In this document: one piece after another, positions 27,269-35,805 of the stretch
Position numbering within the stretch: position 1 is the stretch's first letter
Layout of the letters: every line of letters begins with the position of its first letter
Assembly (NCBI RefSeq): GCF_947501165.1
Contig: NZ_CANMUU010000001.1
Location: 434,001 to 498,000 of the forward strand
Length of the DNA stretch: 64,000 nucleotides
From: an uncultured Allomuricauda sp.
GTDB lineage: Bacteria > Bacteroidota > Bacteroidia > Flavobacteriales > Flavobacteriaceae
Reading direction: 5' to 3'
Position numbers and translations under genes: made by a program
Notes under the pieces: model-generated
Seen by the model: only the letters and a program-made list of their open reading frames with translations
Databases searched by the model: none
Told to the model about the DNA's origin: nothing

Positions 27269-28120
27269 ATGAAACAGCTTTTAATGCCCACTGATTTTTC
27301 CGAAAACGCATGGAACGCGTTTTTTACCGCTATAAAACTTTATGGGGATTTTGAATGCACCTTTCACTTATTACATGCTTACGAGCCAAAAATTCAAAAT
27401 ATTTCAGGTTTTAAAAGTTCCGTAAGAACTGGATATTCCCAGCAATCGTTAGAGGAACATTCCAAGACGGAGCTCGCTAAGATATTGTCCTATATCAAAC
27501 GTAATCATCATAATACAAAACATCATTTTCAAACCCATTCCATACAAGGAGAATTGGTGGAAACCATAAAACTGCAAATTTCGAAATTGGATATTGATGG
27601 TATTATAATGGGTACCAAAGGAGCAAGTGGCGCCAAGGAAATATTTATGGGAAGCAATACGGTAAGGGTACTCAAAAACATTAAAAATTGCATGCTGCTC
27701 GCAGTGCCAAGTTCTTTTGAATTCAAGTCACTTGAAACGGTTGTATTTCCCACAGAGTATGCACATTTCTTTCCCAAAAGCATCCTCAATCCCCTAATAG
27801 AGCTGATGGAACATTGGAAATCTGAAATCAGAATCTTTCATGTAGCTCAGGAATTTGTTCTAGACGATATACAAAGATCCAACAAACAAATCCTAAAACA
27901 ACGTTTTGGCGAAATACCCTTTAGTTTCTACAAAGAAGCTATCAAAACCACTGTTTCCAAAGCTATTCGCAACTTTTCAAAAGAACAGGGAGCAGATCTC
28001 ATTGTTCTTACAAATTACAAGCACACCTTTTTTGAACAGTTGACACAGGAACCCATAGTAAAAAAAGTAAGCTTTAAAAGTGAAATTCCTTTGTTGGTAC
28101 TACCTGATTTTGAGGGATAA
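27269..28120 (+). CDS. Universal stress protein, tandem domain
   Basis: A 283-residue tandem UspA protein, last of the three-gene Usp operon. The N-domain has IIMGTKGASGAKEIFMGSN (complete ATP motif). The C-domain has TNYKHTFFEQLT at the former loop. A short imperfect hairpin (TTTCC and GGAAA) follows at about 28130. The sequence similarity to the other genes suggests recent tandem duplication. Confidence 0.92.
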   Translation: MKQLLMPTDFSENAWNAFFTAIKLYGDFECTFHLLHAYEPKIQNISGFKSSVRTGYSQQSLEEHSKTELAKILSYIKRNHHNTKHHFQTHSIQGELVETIKLQISKLDIDGIIMGTKGASGAKEIFMGSNTVRVLKNIKNCMLLAVPSSFEFKSLETVVFPTEYAHFFPKSILNPLIELMEHWKSEIRIFHVAQEFVLDDIQRSNKQILKQRFGEIPFSFYKEAIKTTVSKAIRNFSKEQGADLIVLTNYKHTFFEQLTQEPIVKKVSFKSEIPLLVLPDFEG

Positions 28121-28188
28121 TTGAAATGTTTCCTTTACGGAAAAAAATAATTTCAGTCGAAGAGGCCTTAGATGGATATCACCTAAAG

Positions 28189-28527
28189 TTAGGTTTTGAT
28201 TAGACTTTCCAATACTCTTTCCAGAGAATAGGATTCCGATTCAAGACCCGCAAGTCTGCGGGATAAAATAGAAAAGCTTCGGCCCGTCTCCATGGTATTC
28301 GAAAATTGTTGCACCAAGGATTTATGCTTGAATCTAAGCTCTTGGATGGACCATGCAATCTCGCGGGTTTCCTCAAGATGAGGTATTGTAGAATTCATGT
28401 TTAGATAATTGGTGAGGATTATCTGTAGCTCACTGAGCTTTTTCCTGAAGTCTTCAAGTTTTTTCGAAGTCTCCATTGTGGATCTTTTTGGGTTTAGAGT
28501 GCTTCTGATTGTTTCAATTTGTTCCAT
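28189..28527 (-). CDS. Small coiled-coil protein
   Basis: A 112-residue, fully helical protein without Cys or membrane segments (for example TSKKLEDFRKKLSELQIILTNYL and AWSIQELRFKHKSLVQQF). I recognise no family. It is the only minus-strand gene among the Usp genes and has its own Crp/Fnr-type site, so it is likely induced with them. Confidence 0.65.
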   Translation of the reverse strand: MEQIETIRSTLNPKRSTMETSKKLEDFRKKLSELQIILTNYLNMNSTIPHLEETREIAWSIQELRFKHKSLVQQFSNTMETGRSFSILSRRLAGLESESYSLERVLESLIKT

Positions 28528-28542
28528 TTTTTGGCTTTTTGA

Positions 28543-28585
28543 ACAAATTAGGTTGACCCAAAGTTCTGGAAAATGACCTGTGTCA
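28543..28585 (-). promoter_or_regulatory. Crp/Fnr-type site for the small coiled-coil gene
   Basis: TGACCTGTGTCA (28574-28585, plus-strand reading) with a weaker -7 match TAATTTGT (28543-28550) 23 bp downstream on the minus strand. Confidence 0.52.
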
Positions 28586-28677
28586 GTAAGAACAAAAATT
28601 CATGTTAGGCGATATCCTCTGTTCGGCAGACTCTCTTCGCATCATCTCACTATTTGCCCCTAAATACTTTTTTAGGT

Positions 28678-28720
28678 TGATACATATCATGGTAAACCTT
28701 GTCTCGCCCATTTATTTTTG
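28678..28720 (+). promoter_or_regulatory. Crp/Fnr-type promoter of the Usp gene at 28740
   Basis: TGATACATATCA (28678-28689) is followed 23 bp later by TATTTTTG (28713-28720), a perfect TAnnTTTG box; the start codon is 19 bp below it. Confidence 0.75.
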
Positions 28721-28739
28721 AAGTTATAAATATGATGTC

Positions 28740-29582
28740 ATGCTAAATATTCTCTTACCCACGGATTTTTCGGAAAACGCGCAGAATGCCATTGAATATG
28801 GTCTCCAACTTTATAAAGACACTACTTGTGTATTCCATCTGATGCATGTCTACACCCCTGCGATTTACCGTATAGATTACGCCCTTGGAAGTCCCGGTCA
28901 AATTGGTTTCCCGGATGACTATAAATATTACACAGAAAGTCGTTTGGAAAAAAAACGGGAAGAGATAGAAGCGAAATTCAACAATCCCAGACACACGTTT
29001 ATCATCCATTCGGCCTTTAATCATCTAGTGGATAAAATATCTGAAATGGTAGAGAACAAAACGGTGGATTTGGTTATAATGGGGACCCAAGGAGCTACCG
29101 GTGCAAAGGAAATCTTCTTAGGTTCGAACGCCGTACACGTGATAAAAAAATCTAAGGCACCGGTTTTGGTCATTCCACAAGAAAGTATTTTCAAGGCCCC
29201 AAAAAACATTTTGCTTCCAACAGATTTTGAAATCGACTATAACTTAACCGATATTCATTTTCTGCGCGATGTAATGAAATTGCATGGTTCAAAACTTCAT
29301 ATCATGCATGTTGCTGTACCCAAAGGACTTACTGCTGAGCAGGAAAAGAACAAAACGGTTCTTTTCAACAAGATGAAGGGTACAGATTACGTGTACCATA
29401 ATTTGCCCGATCAAGAATTAATTGAAGCCATAAACAGTTATGAAACCGAACACAACATAGAACTTTTAACTATGGTTCGGAACAAGCATACATTCATGGA
29501 GCGCATTTTCATAGAACCCACTATAAAGAAAATCGGTTTTCATACCATAGTTCCATTTATGGTACTCCCATACCATAATTAA
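28740..29582 (+). CDS. Universal stress protein, tandem domain
   Basis: A 280-residue tandem UspA protein. The N-domain has VIMGTQGATGAKEIFLGSN (complete ATP motif). The C-domain has MVRNKHTFMERIF in place of the loop. It is closest in pattern to the protein at 26407, and both share YxPxxYRxDYxxGxP-type residues near positions 38-50. Transcribed alone from a well-formed Crp/Fnr-type promoter. Confidence 0.92.
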   Translation: MLNILLPTDFSENAQNAIEYGLQLYKDTTCVFHLMHVYTPAIYRIDYALGSPGQIGFPDDYKYYTESRLEKKREEIEAKFNNPRHTFIIHSAFNHLVDKISEMVENKTVDLVIMGTQGATGAKEIFLGSNAVHVIKKSKAPVLVIPQESIFKAPKNILLPTDFEIDYNLTDIHFLRDVMKLHGSKLHIMHVAVPKGLTAEQEKNKTVLFNKMKGTDYVYHNLPDQELIEAINSYETEHNIELLTMVRNKHTFMERIFIEPTIKKIGFHTIVPFMVLPYHN

Positions 29583-29621
29583 AATTGACCAATCAATAGC
29601 GAAAACTATTTTAAGTCAAAT

Positions 29622-29664
29622 TGACTAAAATCATAGTGGACAAAAGACGCTTGAAGTAGTTTTA
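29622..29664 (+). promoter_or_regulatory. Crp/Fnr-type promoter of the Usp gene at 29681
   Basis: TGACTAAAATCA (29622-29633) is followed 23 bp later by TAGTTTTA (29657-29664, seven of eight). Confidence 0.65.
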
Positions 29665-29680
29665 ATGAAAAGTCAAGACT

Positions 29681-30535
29681 ATGAATAAAAGAGTTCTGCT
29701 CCCTACCGATTATTCCAAAAATGCGCTTAATGCCATCAGGTATGCCCAAGGTCTTTACGCGAATATTGATTGTGATTTTTATCTTCTGAATGCATATCAG
29801 GTTTCAGGATACAATCTGGATAGTATGATGGTGCCAGAGCCCGGTGAACGTTTTTACGAAATGGGAAAAAAGGCTTCTGAGGACGGGATGGAAAAGTTAA
29901 TGGCTCAAATAGAGATTCATCCTGAAAATCCAAAACACAGATTTCACAGTATCTGCACCTTTAATAGTCTGGTAGAAGCTATTAGAAATCTAATTGCCAA
30001 AAAAGACATTGACATTATAGTAATGGGAACCAAAGGTGTCACCGCTGCCAAGAATCGGATTTTTGGTACCAATACAGTTTCCGTAATGGAAAAAATAAAG
30101 GTATGTCCCGTAATTGCAGTCCCTGAAGGTCATTTTTATTGTAATCCAAAAGCAATTGCTTTTCCAACGGATTACAAAACTGCATTCAAGAAAAGTGAAA
30201 TAAAACACCTATTGGAAGTGGCTAAGTTGCATAATGCATTGATTCATGTAGTACATATAGATAAAAACAAGGATGGGAAGTTGAGTTCCAAGGAAAAAGC
30301 CAATAAACAACTCCTTGAGGACATACTGCATGGAGCAGACTACGAATCGCATTTCTTACCAGAGGTGGATGTGGCAAAGGGGATAAACGTTTTTGTTGAA
30401 AGCAAAAATTGTGATATGATTTCATTTATGAATCGTAGACATCTGTTTTTTGGCAGCATTCTATCCAATCCGCTTATAAAGGAAATTGGATATGACCCCA
30501 AAATTCCCATCCTAGAATTAAATGATAATAAATAA
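29681..30535 (+). CDS. Universal stress protein, tandem domain
   Basis: A 284-residue tandem UspA protein. The N-domain has IVMGTKGVTAAKNRIFGTN, in which the loop's final Ser is Thr. The C-domain has MNRRHLFFGSIL. It is followed 9 bp later by the small eRF1-like gene, so the two form an operon. Confidence 0.9.
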   Translation: MNKRVLLPTDYSKNALNAIRYAQGLYANIDCDFYLLNAYQVSGYNLDSMMVPEPGERFYEMGKKASEDGMEKLMAQIEIHPENPKHRFHSICTFNSLVEAIRNLIAKKDIDIIVMGTKGVTAAKNRIFGTNTVSVMEKIKVCPVIAVPEGHFYCNPKAIAFPTDYKTAFKKSEIKHLLEVAKLHNALIHVVHIDKNKDGKLSSKEKANKQLLEDILHGADYESHFLPEVDVAKGINVFVESKNCDMISFMNRRHLFFGSILSNPLIKEIGYDPKIPILELNDNK

Positions 30536-30544
30536 TACAAGAAG

Positions 30545-30949
30545 ATGAAGAAAATTGGAATATGGATGGATAAACAAAAGTGCGATTTTGTCATGTTTGA
30601 AAATGGTTTGGAGCGCTCTTCAACTATTGCTTCCGAACTTGAATTCTTTAACCCCAAAGGAGGAGCCCGATCAAAGACTAAGTGGGGCCCTCAGGATGTT
30701 GTCCAGGACAGTAAATACCTTGAACGTGAAAAGCATCAGCTGAGAAGATACTTTGAAAACATTGTCAGTTTGATTAAGGATGCGGACCAGATTGCACTCT
30801 TTGGCCCAGCAGAGGCTGCGGATAGGTTTTTTCGTGATATCAAGGAGAACAACCCAGACCTGGCAAAAAAAATCAAGAGCAATGAAAGGGTTGACAGCAT
30901 GACCCATAACCAGTTCAAAGCTCTTGCCAGGGAGTCCTTGAACATTTGA
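30545..30949 (+). CDS. eRF1-domain-like / BaeRF-like small protein
   Basis: A 134-residue cytoplasmic protein. The layout (KKIGIWMDKQKCDFVMFEN, then RYFENIVSLIKDADQIALFGPAEAADRFFRDI) resembles the middle domain of archaeo-eukaryotic release factor 1 and its bacterial relatives, where a conserved 'GPAExR' region follows the helix. A role in rescuing stalled ribosomes is a guess. It is the second gene of the operon that begins with the Usp at 29681. Confidence 0.6.
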   Translation: MKKIGIWMDKQKCDFVMFENGLERSSTIASELEFFNPKGGARSKTKWGPQDVVQDSKYLEREKHQLRRYFENIVSLIKDADQIALFGPAEAADRFFRDIKENNPDLAKKIKSNERVDSMTHNQFKALARESLNI

Positions 30950-30980
30950 TGGTATTTTAACAGGTTTTGGGTAAATGTCA

Positions 30981-31023
30981 TGATTTACGTCATTTTATTT
31001 GAGGTCCTCTTTCAATACATTTC
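30981..31023 (+). promoter_or_regulatory. Crp/Fnr-type promoter of the helical protein gene
   Basis: TGATTTACGTCA (30981-30992) is followed 23 bp later by TACATTTC (31016-31023, seven of eight). Transcription should start near 31028, below the first possible TTG codon at 30999. Confidence 0.65.
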
Positions 31024-31046
31024 CTATTAATCAATTTGAATCCGTT

Positions 31047-31466
31047 TTGAAAAAAAAAGCTTCATATCAAGGAAAAAACCCAGAAGAACTTTACTGCGAC
31101 CTTCAAAAATGGAAGTCTAATATTGAATTTATAGATGATGAAATGACTTTTATAAATGGGCTTTTGCACTCCTATGTATTTGAACCGAGAACCCCGAACC
31201 TTTTTGAACGTTTGGAGCTTTTCAAGGTGGCATACAAAAAATCAATACGGGAAAAGGAAAAAATAAAAGGGCTCATATATAAACACGAAAGTACTATAGG
31301 GGGTATTTTGGAATGTACCACTTCCGCTTGTGATTCGGCTTATTACCAAAAACATGAAGAACTAAGCGAACGTGTATCGAAACATCTTACTAACTATATC
31401 AAATTGAAGTCCGATATCTACAACTATGCGGGTTCAATTTTGAAACGTAAGAAGCCTTCCAAGTAG
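31047..31466 (+). CDS. Small helical protein, paralogue of the one at 32053
   Basis: A 139-residue helical protein from TTG 31047. The longer reading from TTG 30999 starts above the predicted transcript start, while 31047 gives a length matching the paralogue. Shared pattern with the gene at 32053: WxSxxEFIxDExxFxxxLxxxx near residues 20-40, a middle helix with Leu/Phe heptads, and a C-terminal helix ending in a lysine-rich tail (LKRKKPSK). Unknown function. It precedes Hsp20, with the paralogue after it. Confidence 0.65.
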   Translation: MKKKASYQGKNPEELYCDLQKWKSNIEFIDDEMTFINGLLHSYVFEPRTPNLFERLELFKVAYKKSIREKEKIKGLIYKHESTIGGILECTTSACDSAYYQKHEELSERVSKHLTNYIKLKSDIYNYAGSILKRKKPSK

Positions 31467-31484
31467 CCCTAAAAGTGTTCCGGT

Positions 31485-31527
31485 TGATTTACATCATTTG
31501 CGGAAGCTTAAGTAAGATTTAAATTGT
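31485..31527 (+). promoter_or_regulatory. Crp/Fnr-type site for hsp20
   Basis: TGATTTACATCA (31485-31496) with a weaker -7 match TAAATTGT (31520-31527) 23 bp later. The start codon at 31564 lies 36 bp further on. Confidence 0.55.
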
Positions 31528-31563
31528 TCCAAATCAAATTCATTAATCTTAAATATTATAATT

Positions 31564-32004
31564 ATGTCACTTGTTAGATTTAACAGAAACAGATTCCCTT
31601 GGAATGAAAACCTAGTTGATTTTTTTAATCGCGACACCTTTATCAACGATGATTTCTTCAATCTAGAAAAATCGTTGCCGGCAATGAACGTTAAAGAACG
31701 TCAAGATGATTTCGAAATTGAACTTGCGGCACCAGGCTTCGATAAAAAGGATTTTGAAATCACCATGAAAGATGATCTTCTTGAAGTCTCTGCTCAAAAA
31801 ACCAAAGAAGAAACCAAAGAAGAAGAGGCTTACACTCGACAGGAGTTCAACTACAATAGTTTTAGACGAAGTATGCAACTTCCTAGTGCGGTAGATCAGA
31901 GTAAAGAGGTAAAAGCCACCTATAAAGACGGGATTTTGAAAATGCACCTTTTTAAAATGGAAGAAGCGAAGGAAAAGCCCAAGCGGATTATTGAAGTTGT
32001 TTAA
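31564..32004 (+). CDS. Hsp20/alpha-crystallin small heat-shock protein
   Basis: A 146-residue ATP-independent chaperone. An N-terminal arm rich in Phe/Asn (RFNRNRFPWNENLVDFFN) precedes the alpha-crystallin domain (about 42-140), which starts with PAMNVKERQDDFEIELAAPGFDKKDFEI, contains the FRRSMQLP segment, and has the AxYKDGILKM motif as ATYKDGILKM. The C-terminal motif is absent or degenerate. It binds unfolding proteins in the cytoplasm. Expression should follow the stress/low-oxygen regulon. Confidence 0.95.
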   Translation: MSLVRFNRNRFPWNENLVDFFNRDTFINDDFFNLEKSLPAMNVKERQDDFEIELAAPGFDKKDFEITMKDDLLEVSAQKTKEETKEEEAYTRQEFNYNSFRRSMQLPSAVDQSKEVKATYKDGILKMHLFKMEEAKEKPKRIIEVV

Positions 32005-32052
32005 TTAATCAAGGCGGTGAATGAGGGTATTTACCGCCTAAATCTTGCAATC

Positions 32053-32499
32053 ATGGAAAAAATCGATAGAAAAGAACATTATCAAGAATGGTTCAGTGCG
32101 GATGAAATGCATAAAGAATCAAAGCGCTGGTTGTCCCAACTTGAATTTATCAAAGATGAACAACAGTTCCTGGATAATGTTGTAAAGGATTTTACGCTGG
32201 ATTTGTTGGACGGTAACTTTTTCAATCAGGTGAAAGATTCTTTTGACGCGCTTCTTACCGCTAAGAAAAATACGCAACTATTGCACAAAAAGATACAATT
32301 GCATGAGAATCAATTAATCATTATGGTTGATGCTGTTGATCAAATCAAAATGGAAAATGCCTATTTGGAAACGCACAAAAGATTAGCCAAAGAGATGGTA
32401 ACGCACCTGGAAAAATATCAAGTTGCCAAGTCGTACATCTTCAAGGTGATATCTGAAATCATGAAGAAGAAAAAAAAGCATAAAAAACTGCTGAGTTAA
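32053..32499 (+). CDS. Small helical protein, paralogue of the one at 31047
   Basis: A 148-residue all-helical protein starting at ATG 32053 (a GTG at 32017 is in frame but sits close to the Hsp20 stop). It shares the pattern WLSQLEFIKDEQQFLDNVV with its paralogue (KWKSNIEFIDDEMTFINGLL) and the basic tail (EIMKKKKKHKKLLS). It follows hsp20 by 48 bp, likely in the same transcript. No family is recognised; the basic tail could bind RNA or membrane lipids. Confidence 0.68.
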   Translation: MEKIDRKEHYQEWFSADEMHKESKRWLSQLEFIKDEQQFLDNVVKDFTLDLLDGNFFNQVKDSFDALLTAKKNTQLLHKKIQLHENQLIIMVDAVDQIKMENAYLETHKRLAKEMVTHLEKYQVAKSYIFKVISEIMKKKKKHKKLLS

Positions 32500-32546
32500 C
32501 CTAGGGCAACAATTGGACCCACCAAAATAAACCCAATACCATAAAC

Positions 32547-33203
32547 ATGAAAAGACTTCTTTCAATACTAGCAATGCTTATATCGGGTTGTACATCTACC
32601 AGTTTGGTCAACAACTGGAAGAACCCGGAAATCGTAATTTTCGACGCCAATAAAGTATTGATTGTGGGAATGACCGCCAATGAGGAAGCACGCGTCAAGT
32701 TTGAAACCAAGCTCCAGAAGGAGTTTGACAAAAGAAACATAGAGTCTTTCCGAAGTATTGACCTTTTTGATGTAGAATTCACCTCATCAGAAAAATCCGA
32801 AGAAGAATTGTCCAAAGTTGAAATACAACTTCTTAACAAGGATTTTGATGCTATCCTGTTCACAAAAATCATTGGTTCCGAAAGCAAGCGGTCATTCAAA
32901 AAACGAATGTCAGATACGGATAGGTTCTTTGATACCTTCAGCTATGATTATTTGGAACATCAATCCATTTATTACGAGAATGGGTATTACGATGAATATA
33001 CCGTCTATCAAGCCGAAACCTCCTTGTACTGTATTTGTTTTGGCAAAGAGCGACAACTCATTTGGAGGGGAAATATAGAAATTACGGACCCGGTGGATAT
33101 TGATAAAACTGTAGACGACTATGTGAAACTGGTTGTGTTCGCTTTAAAAGAGCAGGATTTAATTTTTCGTAAAAAGCTAGCAAATGAAATTACTGGTTTA
33201 TAG
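32547..33203 (+). CDS. Lipoprotein, DUF4136-like
   Basis: A 218-residue protein with a lipoprotein signal ending in LISGC (Cys15). The mature part has a Rossmann-like alternation (VLIVGMTANEEARVKFETKLQKEFDKR, IQLLNKDFDAILFTKIIG) and a later STxxKIW-like strand set that resembles DUF4136-type proteins, though only loosely. It lies 47 bp after the helical protein and overlaps the dehydrogenase gene by 20 bp, so it is part of the hsp20 transcript. Confidence 0.68.
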   Translation: MKRLLSILAMLISGCTSTSLVNNWKNPEIVIFDANKVLIVGMTANEEARVKFETKLQKEFDKRNIESFRSIDLFDVEFTSSEKSEEELSKVEIQLLNKDFDAILFTKIIGSESKRSFKKRMSDTDRFFDTFSYDYLEHQSIYYENGYYDEYTVYQAETSLYCICFGKERQLIWRGNIEITDPVDIDKTVDDYVKLVVFALKEQDLIFRKKLANEITGL

Positions 33204-34191
33204 CACAAAGGAATTTGAAAAAGAGCCATTGCTAAAAGCAAATGATGGCAAACATAAAGTTAGGTTCATCAAGGAATCTTTGGATAGCACAACAGCTGTT
33301 TTAGCGGCTGGGTATGATGCAATCTCCATTTTCTCTGGGGATGATGCTTCCCTAGTTGTACTGGAAATACTCAAAGACCTAGGAGTAAAGTATATTAGTC
33401 TAAGATCCACGGGTTACAACAACGTTAGTTTAAAATCGGCAAAACGAATAGGACTTAGGGTGGCAAATGCTCCGGACTACTCTCCTCATGCCATTGCAGA
33501 GCATGCCATGGGCTTGCTCTTGGCGTTGAACAGAAAAATAATACAAGCCAATGACCAGGTAAACAAAAACAATTTTCTTCTGGACCAACTCATGGGAAGT
33601 AATCTTCATGGTAAAACGGTTGGTGTGGTGGGCACAGGAAGAATAGGCTCAATTTTGGTAAAATTATTTCACGCATTTGGTTGTAAGGTAGTTGCCAATG
33701 ACCTCAAGGTCAACCACTATTTGGAAAGTGAATACGATTTGGAGTATATGGATTTGAATACACTCTGTAGCAGTGCGTCAATTATTAGTATCAATGTTCC
33801 ATTGACCTATGAAACCCATTATATGTTTGACGAAAAATTGTTCCAAAAAATGATGAAGGGGACTATTTTGGTAAATACGGCTAGAGGGGCAGTTGTGAAG
33901 ACAAGGGCACTGCTTGAAGCACTCAAAAATGAAACGCTTAAAGCGTACGCAACAGATGTTTATGAATCCGAAAGAGGTGTTTTCTTTAGAAACAACACCA
34001 AAACCGGTATAAACGACCCACTTTTATTGGAACTATTGGAACTTCCAAATGTTTTATTGACCCCACATCAAGCATTCATGACCAAAGAAGCCATTGGCAA
34101 CATAGCTGAAACCACAATCTATAACATCAATTGTTGGGAGGAAAACAAAGGATGTAGAAACGAGTTAGGTTTTGAGACTTTAATTTCATAA
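33184..34191 (+). CDS. D-lactate/2-hydroxyacid dehydrogenase
   Basis: A 335-residue NAD-dependent D-2-hydroxyacid dehydrogenase, most like fermentative D-lactate dehydrogenase: pyruvate to D-lactate with NADH. It has the NAD-binding GVVGTGRIGSIL motif, catalytic Arg in NTARGAVVKTRAL, the Glu in VYESERGVFF and the catalytic His in LLTPHQAF. The TGYNNVSLKSAKRIGLRVANAPDYSPHAIAEH segment is typical. It overlaps the upstream lipoprotein by 20 bp and its end overlaps cardiolipin synthase by 6 bp. It would allow redox balance at low oxygen, in keeping with the island. Confidence 0.9.
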   Translation: MKLLVYSTKEFEKEPLLKANDGKHKVRFIKESLDSTTAVLAAGYDAISIFSGDDASLVVLEILKDLGVKYISLRSTGYNNVSLKSAKRIGLRVANAPDYSPHAIAEHAMGLLLALNRKIIQANDQVNKNNFLLDQLMGSNLHGKTVGVVGTGRIGSILVKLFHAFGCKVVANDLKVNHYLESEYDLEYMDLNTLCSSASIISINVPLTYETHYMFDEKLFQKMMKGTILVNTARGAVVKTRALLEALKNETLKAYATDVYESERGVFFRNNTKTGINDPLLLELLELPNVLLTPHQAFMTKEAIGNIAETTIYNINCWEENKGCRNELGFETLIS

Positions 34192-35592
34192 CAACGGGCT
34201 CATTAGTTTTGCCGTCCCTTCCAGTATCTTGCTTGGCCAACCTCTGTTTTTATACGCCTTATAATTCAGTCTAATGGATTTTTCACAGTCCACTAAAAAC
34301 TGTTCCTTCATTTGTTCGCAAATCCGTTTGTCATAGACCAGAGCGTTTACTTCATAATTCTGATGCAAGCTCCTATCATCAAGGTTTGCGGTTCCAACGC
34401 TGACCAAGTTATCATCACAAATAACAACCTTGCTGTGCATAAAACCCTTTGGGTATAAATAAAGCTTTATTCCAGCCTTTAAATACGATTCAAAATATGC
34501 CCTGACACACCAGTCCACAAGTTTACTGTCCGTAGTCTCTGACATTAATAGTCTCACATCCAATCCACTTAGGGCAGCAGTTTTCAAACTCTGTAAAATT
34601 GCGTAATTCGGGATGATGTATGGGTTAGATATAAAAACACTTTGTTTGGCACTATTAATCATTGAAAAGTATACTTGTTCCATTGTGTCGAAATCATCGT
34701 CGGGACCGCTAGGTACTATTTGCACATAACTGTCCTCTACAGTTCCCTTCAAATTTTGTTGAGGGCCGTCAACAGCTACTTTGTCTCCTGAAGCTAAGTG
34801 CCAATCTGCCATAAATACTGTATCAAGTAGAAAAGCCGCTTCACCATCTATTCTTAAGTGAGTATCCCTCCAATTTCCTTCAACATCTTCGCCCCGAAGA
34901 TATTTATCGGAAATATTAATACCTCCGGTAAACCCGATTCCGCCATCAACACTAATTATTTTTCTATGATTTCTATAGTTGAGTGAAGACAAAAATCTTC
35001 CAAATCTAAAGGGTAAGAATTGGTAGACCTCAACGCCAGCCTTTTTCAAGACCTTTATATAGCTCTTGCTTAAAGAATAGCTTCCAATGCCATCATATAA
35101 AAGTCGAACCTTTACACCTTCTTGAGTCTTAGCCCTGAAAACATCCAACAACCTACTGGCCAATTGGCCTTCCTCAAAAATGTAATACTGAAAATGGATG
35201 TGTTCCTTTGCATTTTCCAAGGCAGAAAATATAGATTCAAATGTTTCTTGCCCATTAGTAAGAATTGTAATTCTATTCCGTTGAGTTAAAGGATACTTGC
35301 TTGTCCTATTGATTAATTTTATGGTTTTATCCACAATATCAGGATGATCAGTGTCCTTTAGAGTGTATTTAAAACCCGCCTTTTTAAGGAAATCATCTTG
35401 TAGTGGAAACAACTTGTTCTTTCTACGATTTCTTCCCAAGAGAAGATAAAGTAGGATTCCACCAACGGGTATGGTAAATATTGCCAGTAGCCATGCTAAG
35501 GTTTTAGTGGGTCTGACCCCATTCATCAAGATACCTATCACTAGCACAAGGGAGATGAAAATGTAAACAATAATTAGAATTGCCAGTACCAT
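34186..35592 (-). CDS. cls: Cardiolipin synthase
   Basis: A 468-residue phospholipase-D-family membrane enzyme joining two phosphatidylglycerol molecules into cardiolipin. Two N-terminal helices precede the domains, which carry two HKD motifs: NHRKIISVDGGIGFTGG and MHSKVVICDDNLVSVG. The start at 35592 (Met18 of the longest reading) is preferred because the promoter box at 35614-35621 would put the transcript start near 35608, below the ATG at 35643. It has the best-formed site in this set. Confidence 0.93.
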   Translation of the reverse strand: MVLAILIIVYIFISLVLVIGILMNGVRPTKTLAWLLAIFTIPVGGILLYLLLGRNRRKNKLFPLQDDFLKKAGFKYTLKDTDHPDIVDKTIKLINRTSKYPLTQRNRITILTNGQETFESIFSALENAKEHIHFQYYIFEEGQLASRLLDVFRAKTQEGVKVRLLYDGIGSYSLSKSYIKVLKKAGVEVYQFLPFRFGRFLSSLNYRNHRKIISVDGGIGFTGGINISDKYLRGEDVEGNWRDTHLRIDGEAAFLLDTVFMADWHLASGDKVAVDGPQQNLKGTVEDSYVQIVPSGPDDDFDTMEQVYFSMINSAKQSVFISNPYIIPNYAILQSLKTAALSGLDVRLLMSETTDSKLVDWCVRAYFESYLKAGIKLYLYPKGFMHSKVVICDDNLVSVGTANLDDRSLHQNYEVNALVYDKRICEQMKEQFLVDCEKSIRLNYKAYKNRGWPSKILEGTAKLMSPLL

Positions 35593-35613
35593 AAAAATAA
35601 AGGAAAGTTCTCC

Positions 35614-35656
35614 CAAATATAAGGTCCCCCGATTATCACTCATCTGATATATGTCA
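35614..35656 (-). promoter_or_regulatory. Crp/Fnr-type promoter of cls
   Basis: TGATATATGTCA (plus-strand reading 35645-35656) is followed on the minus strand by TATATTTG (35614-35621), a perfect TAnnTTTG box, 23 bp away. This lies inside the longest cls reading, showing that the real start is at 35592. Confidence 0.72.
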
Positions 35657-35805
35657 TTAAACCTTAGTCTTAGGAAAAACTAGAAGATCAAAACAATGGT
35701 AGTCGTGATTTGTGATAAAAAAAGTTGAAATAAAGCGTATGAATCTATATAATCGAACCTCTAAAGCTGAGAAAAAAATAAATTTGAGAAAAAATCCAAA
35801 GAGCT

